Shown piece by piece: positions 37,102-43,643 of a stretch of 60,331 bases of DNA (position 1 is the stretch's first letter; every line of letters starts with the position of its first letter). The position numbers and the translations under genes were made by a program. Below the pieces are notes generated by a model, which was not told the origin of the DNA, ran no database searches, and saw only the letters and a list, made by a program, of their open reading frames with translations. The stretch lies in the IMG/VR virus record IMGVR_UViG_3300025120_000050, positions 1 to 60,331 of that record; one strand, given 5' to 3'. Origin of the DNA: a virus.

Positions 37102-37887
37102 TCAAATAACTCTGTTCTTCTCATGACCAACTCTGATACGTGGATCACACCAAATATCAAATCCTGCCTCAATTGCATCTAAACAGAATGAGACATCCTC
37201 CCCACACATGTCCTGGACTGCACCAGATTCAAATACTTGCATCTTGGGGGCAAACCATGGGTATTTCATCTCCTCATGCTCAAAGACTCCCTTCTGAATC
37301 ATTACCCATCCAAATCCTGTGTAGTCAACAGTAAATGGTTTCTTACGCTTACTGATGCCATCTACCATCTCATGATTCATTACACCACCATTGTTTCGGA
37401 AATCATCCTCATCCAACCAGTGTGCTACTGATGTTGTACGTCCATCTTCTGTACTATACCATCCTGCAACAATCTCCTTATTCTCTCCTTCTGCTGGTAC
37501 TGCCATGTCACATAGCTGCCAGAACTTGTCTGTATTAAACACAATATCACTATCAATCCATAACTGATAGTCATACTCTAACTTACCATCCCATGGCACC
37601 TGATCTGGTCCACGCAATACATTAGCACCTAAACACTTACATCTTGCAAAGTTTACCATGGATGAGTAATCTTGACTGATCTGAATACTCATTCCATTTT
37701 GTACAATATCAAAACACAATTGTACAAAATTCTTCAGAAAGACATATGAGACACCACGTCCTGGTAAGCAAAATACAATGGTCTTTCCTCTCATCCTTTC
37801 TTTGATTGCCTGGAAATCCCACTCTGGGGGTTTCTCCTTAGTACTACTCACAGGCGTCTTCGCCTTTACAGTAAATCCTTTTGCCAT
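37102..37887 (-). CDS. Glycosyltransferase-like protein (GT-A fold)
   Basis: This is a 261-aa protein. Residues 36-48 KTIVFCLPGRGVS start a Rossmann-like half. YQLWIDSDIVF gives a DSD (112-114), the DxD motif that binds metal and nucleotide sugar. A late GEDVSFCLDAIEAGFDIWCDP matches the acidic ED motif near the end of family-2-type enzymes. The first 25 residues are a disordered basic tail. It might glycosylate virion proteins or host surface (inference). Confidence 0.75.
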   Translation of the reverse strand: MAKGFTVKAKTPVSSTKEKPPEWDFQAIKERMRGKTIVFCLPGRGVSYVFLKNFVQLCFDIVQNGMSIQISQDYSSMVNFARCKCLGANVLRGPDQVPWDGKLEYDYQLWIDSDIVFNTDKFWQLCDMAVPAEGENKEIVAGWYSTEDGRTTSVAHWLDEDDFRNNGGVMNHEMVDGISKRKKPFTVDYTGFGWVMIQKGVFEHEEMKYPWFAPKMQVFESGAVQDMCGEDVSFCLDAIEAGFDIWCDPRIRVGHEKNRVI

Positions 37888-37935
37888 GATTGATAATTCA
37901 CTACAACTTCAGTTTAACAGTATATCTATGTCTTG

Positions 37936-38142
37936 TCAATAAGACGACTCATCAATTTCATGGGTGGTTTTCTCCACCTTTTCATATGAAAGATCTTCTT
38001 CCTCATAATTAGTGGTCATCAATCCTACCATCGCTTTCATTGAATTCCAGTGTATCTCAAATTGATTCTCTGTTAAACAATTATATACACATTTGTCCTT
38101 CAAGTATATGTGGTAAAAATTTTCAGCAGAAATTTTTTTCAT
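37936..38142 (-). CDS. Conserved cyanophage small protein, unknown function
   Basis: This 68-aa protein starts MKKISAENFYHIYLKDKCVY and continues with NCLTENQFEIHWNSMKAMVGL. The C-terminus is acidic (EEEDLSYEKVE). It lies alone between the glycosyltransferase and the long non-coding stretch, so its leader is the first transcribed segment after the palindrome array. A TATATAAT-like stretch lies about 30 bp upstream. Confidence 0.75.
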   Translation of the reverse strand: MKKISAENFYHIYLKDKCVYNCLTENQFEIHWNSMKAMVGLMTTNYEEEDLSYEKVEKTTHEIDESSY

Positions 38143-38420
38143 TAAATGGATTTTCTTTTTGAATTATATATCATCCTCATATTGACTTAGAGGGTATATA
38201 CTTTTGTAGGTTAGGGTTCCTACCCTTTTTTCGTAGGGGGGGTCGCTACGCCCTTTGGGCCACATACACATACCCTCAGAAACACTGTCTGATTCACAAT
38301 ACTGTATTCTATCACATGTACTGCTAAGTGTCAACCAGGAGGCACACAGTGGGCATCAGATAGGGGTTGCAGTTACTCATGATGTGTGTTAGAATAAAAT
38401 GAAAAAAGTACTTATAAAAT
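38143..38420. other. Non-coding stretch with GC-rich hairpins
   Basis: No gene-like frame is visible. Between 38206 and 38261 is a GC-rich island in otherwise AT-rich DNA. It has three small stems: GTAGG/CCTAC at 38206-38223, CGTAG/CTACG at 38232-38250, and GCCC/GGGC at 38251-38261. This could be a structured leader for the 37936-38142 gene on the minus strand or a small RNA. The remaining bases show nothing I can name. Confidence 0.5.
38206..38231 (+). terminator. Terminator-like hairpin on the plus strand
   Basis: GTAGG, an 8-nt loop, CCTAC, CC and a run of six T follow each other on the plus strand. The stem is short. No plus-strand gene is known in the window, so this may be incidental or may end an antisense or non-coding transcript. 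Confidence 0.3.
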
Positions 38421-38920
38421 CTATGTGGGACAAATAGATTTCTATGTGGGACACATGGACTATGGAATCTGTTCTAAACCAGTGATAACCTTCTGCTGTA
38501 TTTGTCCCACATAGGTTATTCCATGTGTCCCACATAACCTCTCATATTCTTTGAGCATTTGGGACACATGAGCAACACAGGAGGATGGAACTCTGATTCT
38601 CTCAGTATGTCCCAGGTTTGGCAATTTCTTGGAGAATGGCATAAGTCATGTGGGACACATAGGATTTGCATGATTTTCATTTGTCCCACATAGATTAGCA
38701 CAGGTTTCGTAGGTTGTCAACTATGTGTCCCATATAAAATCTATGTGTCCCATATGAATTTGGGTGTTGACATGTGAGATAAAGTGTGATATACTGCTGC
38801 CTTAGATCACTAAAAGATCTAAGGTTTAAACAGGTTTATAACAATCTATTTGGGACAAATAAAACACTAATATACATTTAAAAAGACATTTATTAATGAA
38901 TTTCTATTTGTCCCACATAG
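38421..38920. repeat. Array of about twelve 17-bp imperfect palindromes (CTATKTG GGA CAMATAG)
   Basis: Copies start at 38421, 38442, 38498, 38521, 38555, 38603 (degenerate), 38646, 38677, 38721, 38741, 38846 and 38904. Each has 7-bp arms (CTATGTG or CTATTTG) around a 3-bp core, GGA in one orientation and TCC in the other. Cores at 38421, 38442, 38555, 38646 and 38846 read GGA; the others read TCC. Copies 1-2, 3-4 and 9-10 are 20-23 bp apart, about two helical turns. Copies 1 and 3, and 2 and 4, are complementary over about 16 bp and could pair. The stretch has no credible gene. I saw no copy elsewhere in the window. Possible roles are an operator array, iteron-type origin or partition site. 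Confidence 0.9.
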
Positions 38921-38933
38921 AAAAGTATCATTA

Positions 38934-39134
38934 TTAGGTATTAAGTTGATCCCAAGTCATAGAACCATAGAGATCAATTACCTCTTCTTTTATATCAATC
39001 TCTTCCCAATCTTTGATGTTTTGTGTGATACCATCAACAGCAATATTAACCAGGGTATCCATATCCATACTATCTACAATCATCTCTGCATAACGTTGCT
39101 TTAGGAGATCAAGTTTAGAGTCAGAGGTAATCAT
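38934..39134 (-). CDS. Conserved cyanophage small acidic protein
   Basis: This 66-aa helical protein starts MITSDSKLDLLKQRYAEMIV and continues with SMDMDTLVNIAVDGI. It ends with KEEVIDLYGSMTWDQL. The start overlaps the stop of the preceding microprotein gene as ATGA. It is the last gene before the palindrome array. No function is known. Confidence 0.8.
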   Translation of the reverse strand: MITSDSKLDLLKQRYAEMIVDSMDMDTLVNIAVDGITQNIKDWEEIDIKEEVIDLYGSMTWDQLNT

Positions 39135-39277
39135 TGGATTTCAGAAGATGGTGGTTGAAGTAATCTTTCTATAGTGTTATTCCTCTCTTGAATTGTTTCC
39201 ATTAGATTTGAATCTAATAGTTCAATGAGTAGATTAGCACTAAGAAGTACAAATAAAGAGATTAGAACAAGTCTCAT
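39131..39277 (-). CDS. Single-span membrane microprotein
   Basis: The 48-aa sequence starts MRLVLISLFVLLSANLLIEL, a hydrophobic helix, followed by a charged segment (METIQERNNTIERLL) and a PPSSEIQ end. It overlaps the next gene by 4 bp (ATGA), which supports real translation. Function unknown. Confidence 0.6.
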   Translation of the reverse strand: MRLVLISLFVLLSANLLIELLDSNLMETIQERNNTIERLLQPPSSEIQ

Positions 39278-39289
39278 ACTGTGTGTTAC

Positions 39290-39403
39290 TTAAGGTTTAA
39301 AGAACTTAGAGAGTTTAAGTAATGAATTACTGATAAGTGTTCTAACCTTATTACTATTCCAACAAACATAAATGATGAATAGGAGGAAGAGAAGACTACA
39401 CAT
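39290..39403 (-). CDS. Putative membrane microprotein (37 aa)
   Basis: MCSLLFLLFIIYVCW forms a short hydrophobic helix, followed by a basic tail (NKVRTLISNSLLKLSKFFKP). It lies between two other tiny genes with 5-12 bp gaps. Only length, hydrophobicity and packing support it. Confidence 0.45.
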   Translation of the reverse strand: MCSLLFLLFIIYVCWNSNKVRTLISNSLLKLSKFFKP

Positions 39404-39408
39404 AATAA

Positions 39409-39501
39409 TCAATAGAGTGCTTCAATTGCTTCAAGGATGAGTAGAATATCATTACCATTCTCTGCATTTTCAAGAGCAATAAAGAGATCAGACTTAGACA
39501 T
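39409..39501 (-). CDS. Putative acidic microprotein (30 aa)
   Basis: The reading MSKSDLFIALENAENGNDIL followed by LILEAIEALY is a helical acidic peptide that fits 5 bp before the next microprotein. The MSKSDLF...LENAENGNDIL pattern resembles short cyanophage peptides. No function is known. Confidence 0.45.
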   Translation of the reverse strand: MSKSDLFIALENAENGNDILLILEAIEALY

Positions 39502-39566
39502 TTAAAAGTGTTAGATAAGGTGTGTGATTAGTGGGTTTTAAGTCATCACTAGGACTATAAGATTAA

Positions 39567-39914
39567 CTAAGCAAAGATGAAACCATTAGTGAAATCATAG
39601 GTATTGAAGACTTTACTTTGTCCTGCCATTCCTACAAACTTATCAACATACCACTGAAAGTTCTTTTGAAATACTCTCTCTCCATCTATACAAAATTCAG
39701 AGCAAAGTGCATTTAGTCTGCTCTTTGTTGTAGTAGTCTGCCAACCACCATCAAAGATTGTCATAGAGTTATCATCAATCTCAGCAATCTTGTTGCCATG
39801 GAGACGTACAATAGAGATGTTTTCTTCCTCATTAAAGTGAACAGTTGTGTTTGAATTAGACCAGTTTTGATTGTTGTGAATAGCAGCAATCATTTGGGAT
39901 TCAATCTTACGCAT
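39567..39914 (-). CDS. Conserved phage protein of unknown function
   Basis: This 115-aa protein shows MRKIESQMIAAIHNNQNW, a SNTTVHF strand, SIVRLHGNKIAEI, FDGGWQTTTTKSRLNALC and VFQKNFQWYV. It matches a widespread small marine phage family in which DGGWxTxTTKSRLNA is the most conserved core. It is likely soluble and single-domain. No function is assigned. It starts with ATG at 39914. Confidence 0.85.
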   Translation of the reverse strand: MRKIESQMIAAIHNNQNWSNSNTTVHFNEEENISIVRLHGNKIAEIDDNSMTIFDGGWQTTTTKSRLNALCSEFCIDGERVFQKNFQWYVDKFVGMAGQSKVFNTYDFTNGFIFA

Positions 39915-39955
39915 GAGAAAAAGTGATGAAGAAAAGTGTAAAGAAGTAGAAAGAA

Positions 39956-40063
39956 TTAACGCAGAGTCAGATAACCATGCTCAACAAACAAGTCAATCAA
40001 CTTTACACATTGGTTGCCTGTTTCCATTCTGGAGAAGTGAAATAGAAGGTCTGAGAATTTCAT
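39956..40063 (-). CDS. Putative small protein (35 aa)
   Basis: ATG 40063 starts MKFSDLLFHFSRMETGNQCV, ending LIDLFVEHGYLTLR. An upstream in-frame extension to 40165 would enter the 54-bp repeat, so the short form is preferred. Support is limited to spacing and amphipathic content. Confidence 0.4.
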   Translation of the reverse strand: MKFSDLLFHFSRMETGNQCVKLIDLFVEHGYLTLR

Positions 40064-40146
40064 TTTAAAAAGAGTGAAAGAGTGAAAGTTTTGTGATGGG
40101 TGCTGTCCCCTCCACTCATCTAATATGACATATCTGAAAATTTGGG

Positions 40147-40200
40147 GTAGTTCACCATGATACAAAACTCAGAAAGAAAACCTTAAGGTTGCTTGTGACA
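40147..40200 (-). repeat. 54-bp duplicated intergenic element, copy 1
   Basis: It is identical to 41117-41170 except for two bases. It contains the 12-bp palindrome AACCTTAAGGTT. On the minus strand it follows the stop of the 40222 gene and a CAGTTG-GT-CAACTG hairpin. Copy 2 lies upstream of another gene start, so it may carry promoter or processing signals. No clear sigma-70 boxes are inside. Confidence 0.8.
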
Positions 40201-40221
40201 GTTGACCAACTGGTTTCTTGT

Positions 40222-40467
40222 TTATAACTTTCCACTTACAAATGAATCTCCCACAACATAACTGTAATCATCTAATGTTCCATCTTGTTCACACTTAAGA
40301 TGCCATCTTGTCATATCTACAACATCTTTTTTCTGTAATCCTGTTAACATCTTTCTACCTTCTTTTGTCATGGTAGAATGTAAACCATACCTAGTCTTCC
40401 AAACATAGAATACTTCATCAATTAATTCTGACCCCTCTGGTACATTTACTTTTGAGTCTATTGTCAT
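40222..40467 (-). CDS. Conserved cyanophage protein, unknown function
   Basis: The start is ATG 40467 (MTIDSKVNVPEGSELID), two bases after the upstream stop. The 81-aa protein continues with EVFYVWKTRYGLHSTMTKEG, RKMLTGLQKKDVVDMTRWHL and KCEQDGTLDDYSYVVGD. It is a recognisable cyanophage family without a known role. Confidence 0.8.
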   Translation of the reverse strand: MTIDSKVNVPEGSELIDEVFYVWKTRYGLHSTMTKEGRKMLTGLQKKDVVDMTRWHLKCEQDGTLDDYSYVVGDSFVSGKL

Positions 40468-40468
40468 A

Positions 40469-40651
40469 TTAATGACCATTAGTGTAATCTCCTAAGAGTT
40501 GATAATGTCCTTTGACATTGTAATATCCAACCTCTGCATATCCATACTCTTCAGAGAGATTAAAACAGAGATCCCATGCCCTATCAAGATCATTGAAACA
40601 ATCAGTATTTTCATAAGGATCAGATGGACATTTGACAAGATAGTGAGTCAT
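40469..40651 (-). CDS. Small protein, unknown function
   Basis: The 60-aa protein reads MTHYLVKCPSDPYENTDCFN, then DLDRAWDLCFNLSEEYGYAE, then VGYYNVKGHYQLLGDYTNGH. It is acidic and Tyr-rich, with three Cys. It lies 6 bp after the previous gene in a tight cluster of four genes. Confidence 0.75.
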   Translation of the reverse strand: MTHYLVKCPSDPYENTDCFNDLDRAWDLCFNLSEEYGYAEVGYYNVKGHYQLLGDYTNGH

Positions 40652-40657
40652 CTTTAA

Positions 40658-40870
40658 TCAACCTCCAAACATTTGATCAAATAACTGTTGTGAACTCACC
40701 TTTAATTCTTCCCTGTGTTCTTGACACCATCTCTCATGATCTTCCATTCTTTTGATAGCTAAATCACGAGGTAATCCTTCGTGCATAATGATATTACCAT
40801 TTGGAAGTTTGTGTGGATACATCATAGATTTGCGAATTGTGAGGTTAGAAAGTTGTTGAATTGGATTCAT
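40658..40870 (-). CDS. Small protein, unknown function
   Basis: This 70-aa protein contains MMYPHKLPNGNIIMHEGLPR and KRMEDHERWCQEHREELKVS. Its start overlaps the stop of the preceding gene as TAATG. The helical, His/Glu-rich C-terminal half ends LFDQMFGG. No family recognised. Confidence 0.75.
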   Translation of the reverse strand: MNPIQQLSNLTIRKSMMYPHKLPNGNIIMHEGLPRDLAIKRMEDHERWCQEHREELKVSSQQLFDQMFGG

Positions 40871-41085
40871 TAGTTGATTGCCTCAGAATATACATCATAG
40901 AAGAAATCCCATGCCAATAAATCAGCAACAAAGGGTTCTGATTGATCTGCTACCCAATCATATGCCATATCAATATCAGCACCTGTTTCTAATACAAATG
41001 ACTGTAAACCTTGCATTGCAGAGATAAATTTTTCATCATTCATGATGCCTTTGAATCTCATACTCATGTTTTGTGTTTTGTTCAT
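40870..41085 (-). CDS. Small acidic protein, unknown function
   Basis: This 71-aa protein reads MNKTQNMSMRFKGIMNDEKF, then ISAMQGLQSFVLETGADIDM, then a DWVADQSEPFVADLLAWDFF end. The first ATG (41085) lies only 6 bp after a CATACT -10-like box, so an internal start at MSMRF (41067) is possible. First of a coupled four-gene cluster. Confidence 0.75.
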   Translation of the reverse strand: MNKTQNMSMRFKGIMNDEKFISAMQGLQSFVLETGADIDMAYDWVADQSEPFVADLLAWDFFYDVYSEAIN

Positions 41086-41091
41086 ACTGAT

Positions 41092-41097
41092 AGTATG
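41092..41097 (-). promoter_or_regulatory. Putative -10 box CATACT in CATACT-ATC-AGTATG
   Basis: The same GCCATACT(A)nnAGTATG stretch occurs at 42555 and 46371, where the final ATG is a candidate start codon. At this locus no good -35 lies 17 bp upstream, so another activator would be needed. Confidence 0.4.
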
Positions 41098-41116
41098 GCA
41101 GAGATCACAGGATTTC

Positions 41117-41170
41117 GTAGTTCACCGTGATACAAAACTCAGGAAGAAAACCTTAAGGTTGCTTGTGACA
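41117..41170 (-). repeat. 54-bp duplicated intergenic element, copy 2
   Basis: Matches 40147-40200 with two differences. It lies 20 bp upstream of the CATACT box of the 40870 gene, after a degenerate CCAGT...ATTG stem. Confidence 0.8.
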
Positions 41171-41337
41171 ATTTTTTGACTGGTTTGCTTTGGTTGGTGG
41201 TATGCTGTCTCATCCCTCCTTTGTCATCTTGAGAACCCTGACCACCACTAGAGTCAAAACTTCTTTTTTTCATAATTCTATCAGGGATGAGGGTTAGATC
41301 ATCTCCTGCATCTAAATTATGCAAAAAACACTAAGTA

Positions 41338-41541
41338 TCATTCATAGCAATTAAAAAACATGTGATCAGTATTAAGAATTGGATGTGCTTCTCCAGTCCA
41401 TGCTATATTGAATCCCTTGTAATTATCATCCCCTGTGCATACAGTTGCTGTCTGGTCTAAGTAATGCTCAGGCAACTCATTTAGAATCTCTTTCAACTCC
41501 CTATAAGTTGCCCTGTTCCAATCTGCTTTTGGGAGATACAT
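41338..41541 (-). CDS. Small conserved phage-type protein
   Basis: This 67-aa protein has YRELKEILNELPEHYLDQTA then TVCTGDDNYKGFNIAWTGEA. The pattern L-x-E-L-P-x-x-x-L-D-x-x-x-V followed by a beta strand is seen in many small phage proteins of unknown function. One base separates it from the preceding gene. Confidence 0.8.
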   Translation of the reverse strand: MYLPKADWNRATYRELKEILNELPEHYLDQTATVCTGDDNYKGFNIAWTGEAHPILNTDHMFFNCYE

Positions 41542-41542
41542 T

Positions 41543-41824
41543 TTAGACTAACTCCTGTTGTTGTTGCATAAGTTGCTCCTCTGTAGCCTCATCCACACAG
41601 TCTTGAATCATTGTGTAGATGTAATCAATGTTGCCTACATCATCAAAGATACGTGCAACAAGTGCAGGGTCATTTACCTCAATATCATAATCAACCTCAC
41701 CATTTTCATCCTTCATATGAATATCTTCCTTGGTGTAAATCCATGCGCCACATTCTGCATCTTCTCCCTGTTCTTTGATCATAGATGATACTCTGTCTTG
41801 AAGTTGCTTGAGAGTGTAATTCAT
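41543..41824 (-). CDS. Acidic protein, unknown function
   Basis: This 93-aa protein begins with a coiled segment (LKQLQDRVSSMIKEQGEDAE). It continues with ECGAWIYTKEDIHMKDENGE, DIEVNDPALVARIFDDVGNI and a Glu/Gln-rich end (TEEQLMQQQQELV). The acidic content could suit a DNA mimic or protein inhibitor (speculative). Confidence 0.8.
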   Translation of the reverse strand: MNYTLKQLQDRVSSMIKEQGEDAECGAWIYTKEDIHMKDENGEVDYDIEVNDPALVARIFDDVGNIDYIYTMIQDCVDEATEEQLMQQQQELV

Positions 41825-41866
41825 TTGTGTTTGTGATTGAAGATAGGGAAATCAGTTGGCATGATG

Positions 41867-42034
41867 TTAGTTGAGTTCGACGATTTCAGTGTTAAGAACC
41901 TCACCATAAATCACCTCTGATTCATGTAACATAAAGTCCATAGATTCGAGTGCTGTTTTTGCTTCTTCTTCAGTATCAAATTCATATGAAGTTGTGATTT
42001 GTTCAGTGACGTGGATTGCAAAAACCGATGCCAT
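41867..42034 (-). CDS. Small acidic protein (55 aa), unknown function
   Basis: MASVFAIHVTEQITTSYEFD leads into a TEEEAKTALESMDFML helix, then EVIYGEVLNTEIVELN. The beta-alpha-beta pattern is compact. It is encoded between two other small genes with about 30-40 bp gaps. No family recognised. Confidence 0.7.
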   Translation of the reverse strand: MASVFAIHVTEQITTSYEFDTEEEAKTALESMDFMLHESEVIYGEVLNTEIVELN

Positions 42035-42064
42035 TGTTTGAGTTTGAAGAGTGTGAGTTAAGAG

Positions 42065-42232
42065 TTAGAATACGTTAGTCCATGCCTGATGCTTTGCAGC
42101 ACTAATCCTACCATCTTTGAGTAATCCATCACACACTTGACAGAATACTTCAAATTTCTCCAATCTTGTCAGATTAGAATCAATTTTTTTTGAAGTTTCA
42201 CCTACAACTTTGAGCAATTGTGTTTTGAGCAT
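42065..42232 (-). CDS. Small protein (55 aa), paralogue of the 43399 gene
   Basis: It begins MLKTQLLKVVGETSKKIDSN and ends CDGLLKDGRISAAKHQAWTN-VF. The C-terminal third resembles the ending of the protein at 43399-43572 (CREGYITMKKYESWTNPF). This shared (D/E)G(R/Y)I(S/T)xxxxxxWTNxF box suggests a paralogous pair. Function unknown. Confidence 0.7.
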   Translation of the reverse strand: MLKTQLLKVVGETSKKIDSNLTRLEKFEVFCQVCDGLLKDGRISAAKHQAWTNVF

Positions 42233-42278
42233 GATGTTAGATAGTGTTAGTTGGCAGATGTTAAGTTGATCTTTGATA

Positions 42279-42548
42279 TCATAGTTCCTCCATCATTTCA
42301 TCAAGTTCAACTAAGTTAAGATTAACATCATCCCACTTTACTCCATCTAAAGTTGTAGCACCTTCCTCAAAATTACGACTAACAAAATCTTGATAAGAAT
42401 AAGAACGACGGGCTAAGTTATACAAACCTTCATCATTTTGAATCCAAAGTGATACATTCCAGGTCTCATAATTTTCCCAACCATTATACGTGGTGTCTTC
42501 AATTGTGGTTTGAAAAGTTGAGTTAGTCATGGTTGCTTTGTTTTCCAT
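42279..42548 (-). CDS. Conserved phage protein with WENYETWN motif
   Basis: The 89-aa form starts at ATG 42548 (MENKATMTNS); ATG 42530 (MTNSTF) is the other choice because the first lies 6 bp after the -10-like box. The core YNGWENYETWNVSLWIQNDE followed by LYNLARR is a well-known small phage and bacterial family of unknown role. The C-terminus is acidic (ELDEMMEEL). Confidence 0.82.
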   Translation of the reverse strand: MENKATMTNSTFQTTIEDTTYNGWENYETWNVSLWIQNDEGLYNLARRSYSYQDFVSRNFEEGATTLDGVKWDDVNLNLVELDEMMEEL

Positions 42549-42554
42549 ACTGTT

Positions 42555-42560
42555 AGTATG
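42555..42560 (-). promoter_or_regulatory. Putative -10 box CATACT
   Basis: CATACT in the CATACT-AAC-AGTATG palindrome before the WENYETWN gene. A TTGATT lies too close (6 bp) for a normal -35. The upstream gap has CAGTTGTGGAACTG and TGTCCAC, as at other loci. Confidence 0.4.
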
Positions 42561-42620
42561 GCACAGAATCAAGGACTTTAGGGGGAATGGTGGACAGTTC
42601 CACAACTGGTTTATTTCTCT

Positions 42621-42800
42621 TTACTTAGTAGCATAAGTTTGAGCAATTGCATCAGTTTTGAATCTTCTGCATAACTTAAACAACAGTTTTAAATCATCCT
42701 TGATTACATATCTGAATGAAGATGATTCAATGATAAAGTGATCATCTTCCAACCATACTTGTGGAAGTTTCTTCTTATGAATTGGAAAATCAACTGGCAT
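42621..42800 (-). CDS. Small protein (59 aa), unknown function
   Basis: It begins MPVDFPIHKKKLPQVWLEDD, then HFIIESSSFRYVIKDDLKLL, and ends with a basic helix (FKLCRRFKTDAIAQTYATK). It lies 4 bp after the membrane protein gene. The alternating strands and basic helix give no family hint. Confidence 0.7.
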   Translation of the reverse strand: MPVDFPIHKKKLPQVWLEDDHFIIESSSFRYVIKDDLKLLFKLCRRFKTDAIAQTYATK

Positions 42801-42804
42801 GATG

Positions 42805-43026
42805 TTAATAAGAAATTGATAGTAATTTAGTGGATGATATAATTAACAAGAATGCCAACATGATTACCACATCCCATGATTTTGTTCTGATGAAAAATGG
42901 CACAGAAATAAAATCACCAACAAACTGCATAATCACTCCTAATGATAGATTCACATGAAGAATGATAAAATATGCAGTGACTATAAGACATGATCCAATA
43001 ATCCTAGCAAGTGTATCAATCTTCAT
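42805..43026 (-). CDS. Small integral membrane protein
   Basis: This 73-aa protein has two clear transmembrane helices (IIGSCLIVTAYFIILHV and VVIMLAFLLIISSTKLL) and a third weaker one (LGVIMQFVGDFISVPFF). The sequence style (MKIDTLARIIG ... FIRTKSWDVVIML) is familiar from cyanophages. The start overlaps the upstream stop as ATGA. A role at the host membrane is likely but undefined. Confidence 0.82.
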   Translation of the reverse strand: MKIDTLARIIGSCLIVTAYFIILHVNLSLGVIMQFVGDFISVPFFIRTKSWDVVIMLAFLLIISSTKLLSISY

Positions 43027-43367
43027 CGTACATAGAGGAATGAACCATAAGGATCTACCATTTCAGGATACATCACAAGTTGATCAATCCAGAACCTAAT
43101 ACCTTTTGCAGGTGCTTTATATGATGCTGGTTTGTAACATGCACCAGTCTCTTTGTCAATGAACATGAACACACCATTGTTTGAAAAACTGTTATCAGCA
43201 TGAACCCTGAATTGATTCACCTTGATATACTTTTTACCTACACTATATTCTAACTTATTGTATGTGCTATTAGAAGATTCAATAGCAGCAACTTTCCATT
43301 CATTGTTAACAACCTCAAGTAAACCTTGAGTTTGAAATTCAGTTTTAGATTGAGTGATTGTTGTCAT
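43023..43367 (-). CDS. Conserved cyanophage protein, unknown function
   Basis: The ATG 43367 start (MTTITQSKTEFQTQGLLEV) avoids a long overlap with the 43399 gene. The 114-aa protein continues VGKKYIKVNQFRVHADNSFS, then GVFMFIDKETGACYKPASYK, then APAKGIRFWIDQL. It is a beta-rich single domain. Its stop overlaps the membrane protein start. Confidence 0.78.
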   Translation of the reverse strand: MTTITQSKTEFQTQGLLEVVNNEWKVAAIESSNSTYNKLEYSVGKKYIKVNQFRVHADNSFSNNGVFMFIDKETGACYKPASYKAPAKGIRFWIDQLVMYPEMVDPYGSFLYVR

Positions 43368-43398
43368 GATGATAATAAAAAAATTTGTAAAGATTGAA

Positions 43399-43572
43399 TC
43401 AGAAAGGGTTAGTCCAAGACTCATACTTTTTCATGGTGATATATCCCTCTCTACAAAGTTCATCAGTGAATATACCCCATGCCTCACGTTTGGCAACAGA
43501 ATCTGTTGATCCACCTACCTTCCAATTGTATTTGAATTGTTGAAGTGCTTGTGCTTTGGTGGTTGATCGCAT
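43399..43572 (-). CDS. Small protein (57 aa), paralogue of the 42065 gene
   Basis: It begins MRSTTKAQALQQFKYNWKVG, continues GSTDSVAKREAWGIFTDELC, and ends REGYITMKKYESWTNPF. The ending matches the 42065-42232 protein. The helical AKREAWxxFTDxLC segment followed by the GYI turn suggests a compact three-helix domain. I recognise the ending from cyanophages. Function unknown. Confidence 0.72.
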   Translation of the reverse strand: MRSTTKAQALQQFKYNWKVGGSTDSVAKREAWGIFTDELCREGYITMKKYESWTNPF

Positions 43573-43643
43573 CAGGTTGAATTCCTTTGACTCTTCTAAT
43601 ATACATGATTTTGATGCCTTGTGGGGAAATAGTGGACACTAAG

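Noticed and set aside
38206-38340. Possible tRNA in the GC-rich island
   Set aside because: No T-loop GGTTCRA, no acceptor stem pairing and no cloverleaf could be drawn.
38460-38701. Two overlapping minus-strand reading frames (about 60 aa each) in the palindrome array
   Set aside because: They run through the repeats in different frames, have no ribosome site or overlap with neighbours, and their residues follow the repeat sequence.
38421-38920. CRISPR array interpretation of the palindromes
   Set aside because: Spacing is irregular (20 to 105 bp), orientation alternates, repeats are only 17 bp, and no cas genes are present.
41139-41324. A 61-aa minus-strand frame before the 40870 gene
   Set aside because: Its C-terminus is made of the 54-bp repeat and hairpin, its composition is low-complexity, and neither end is coupled to a neighbour.
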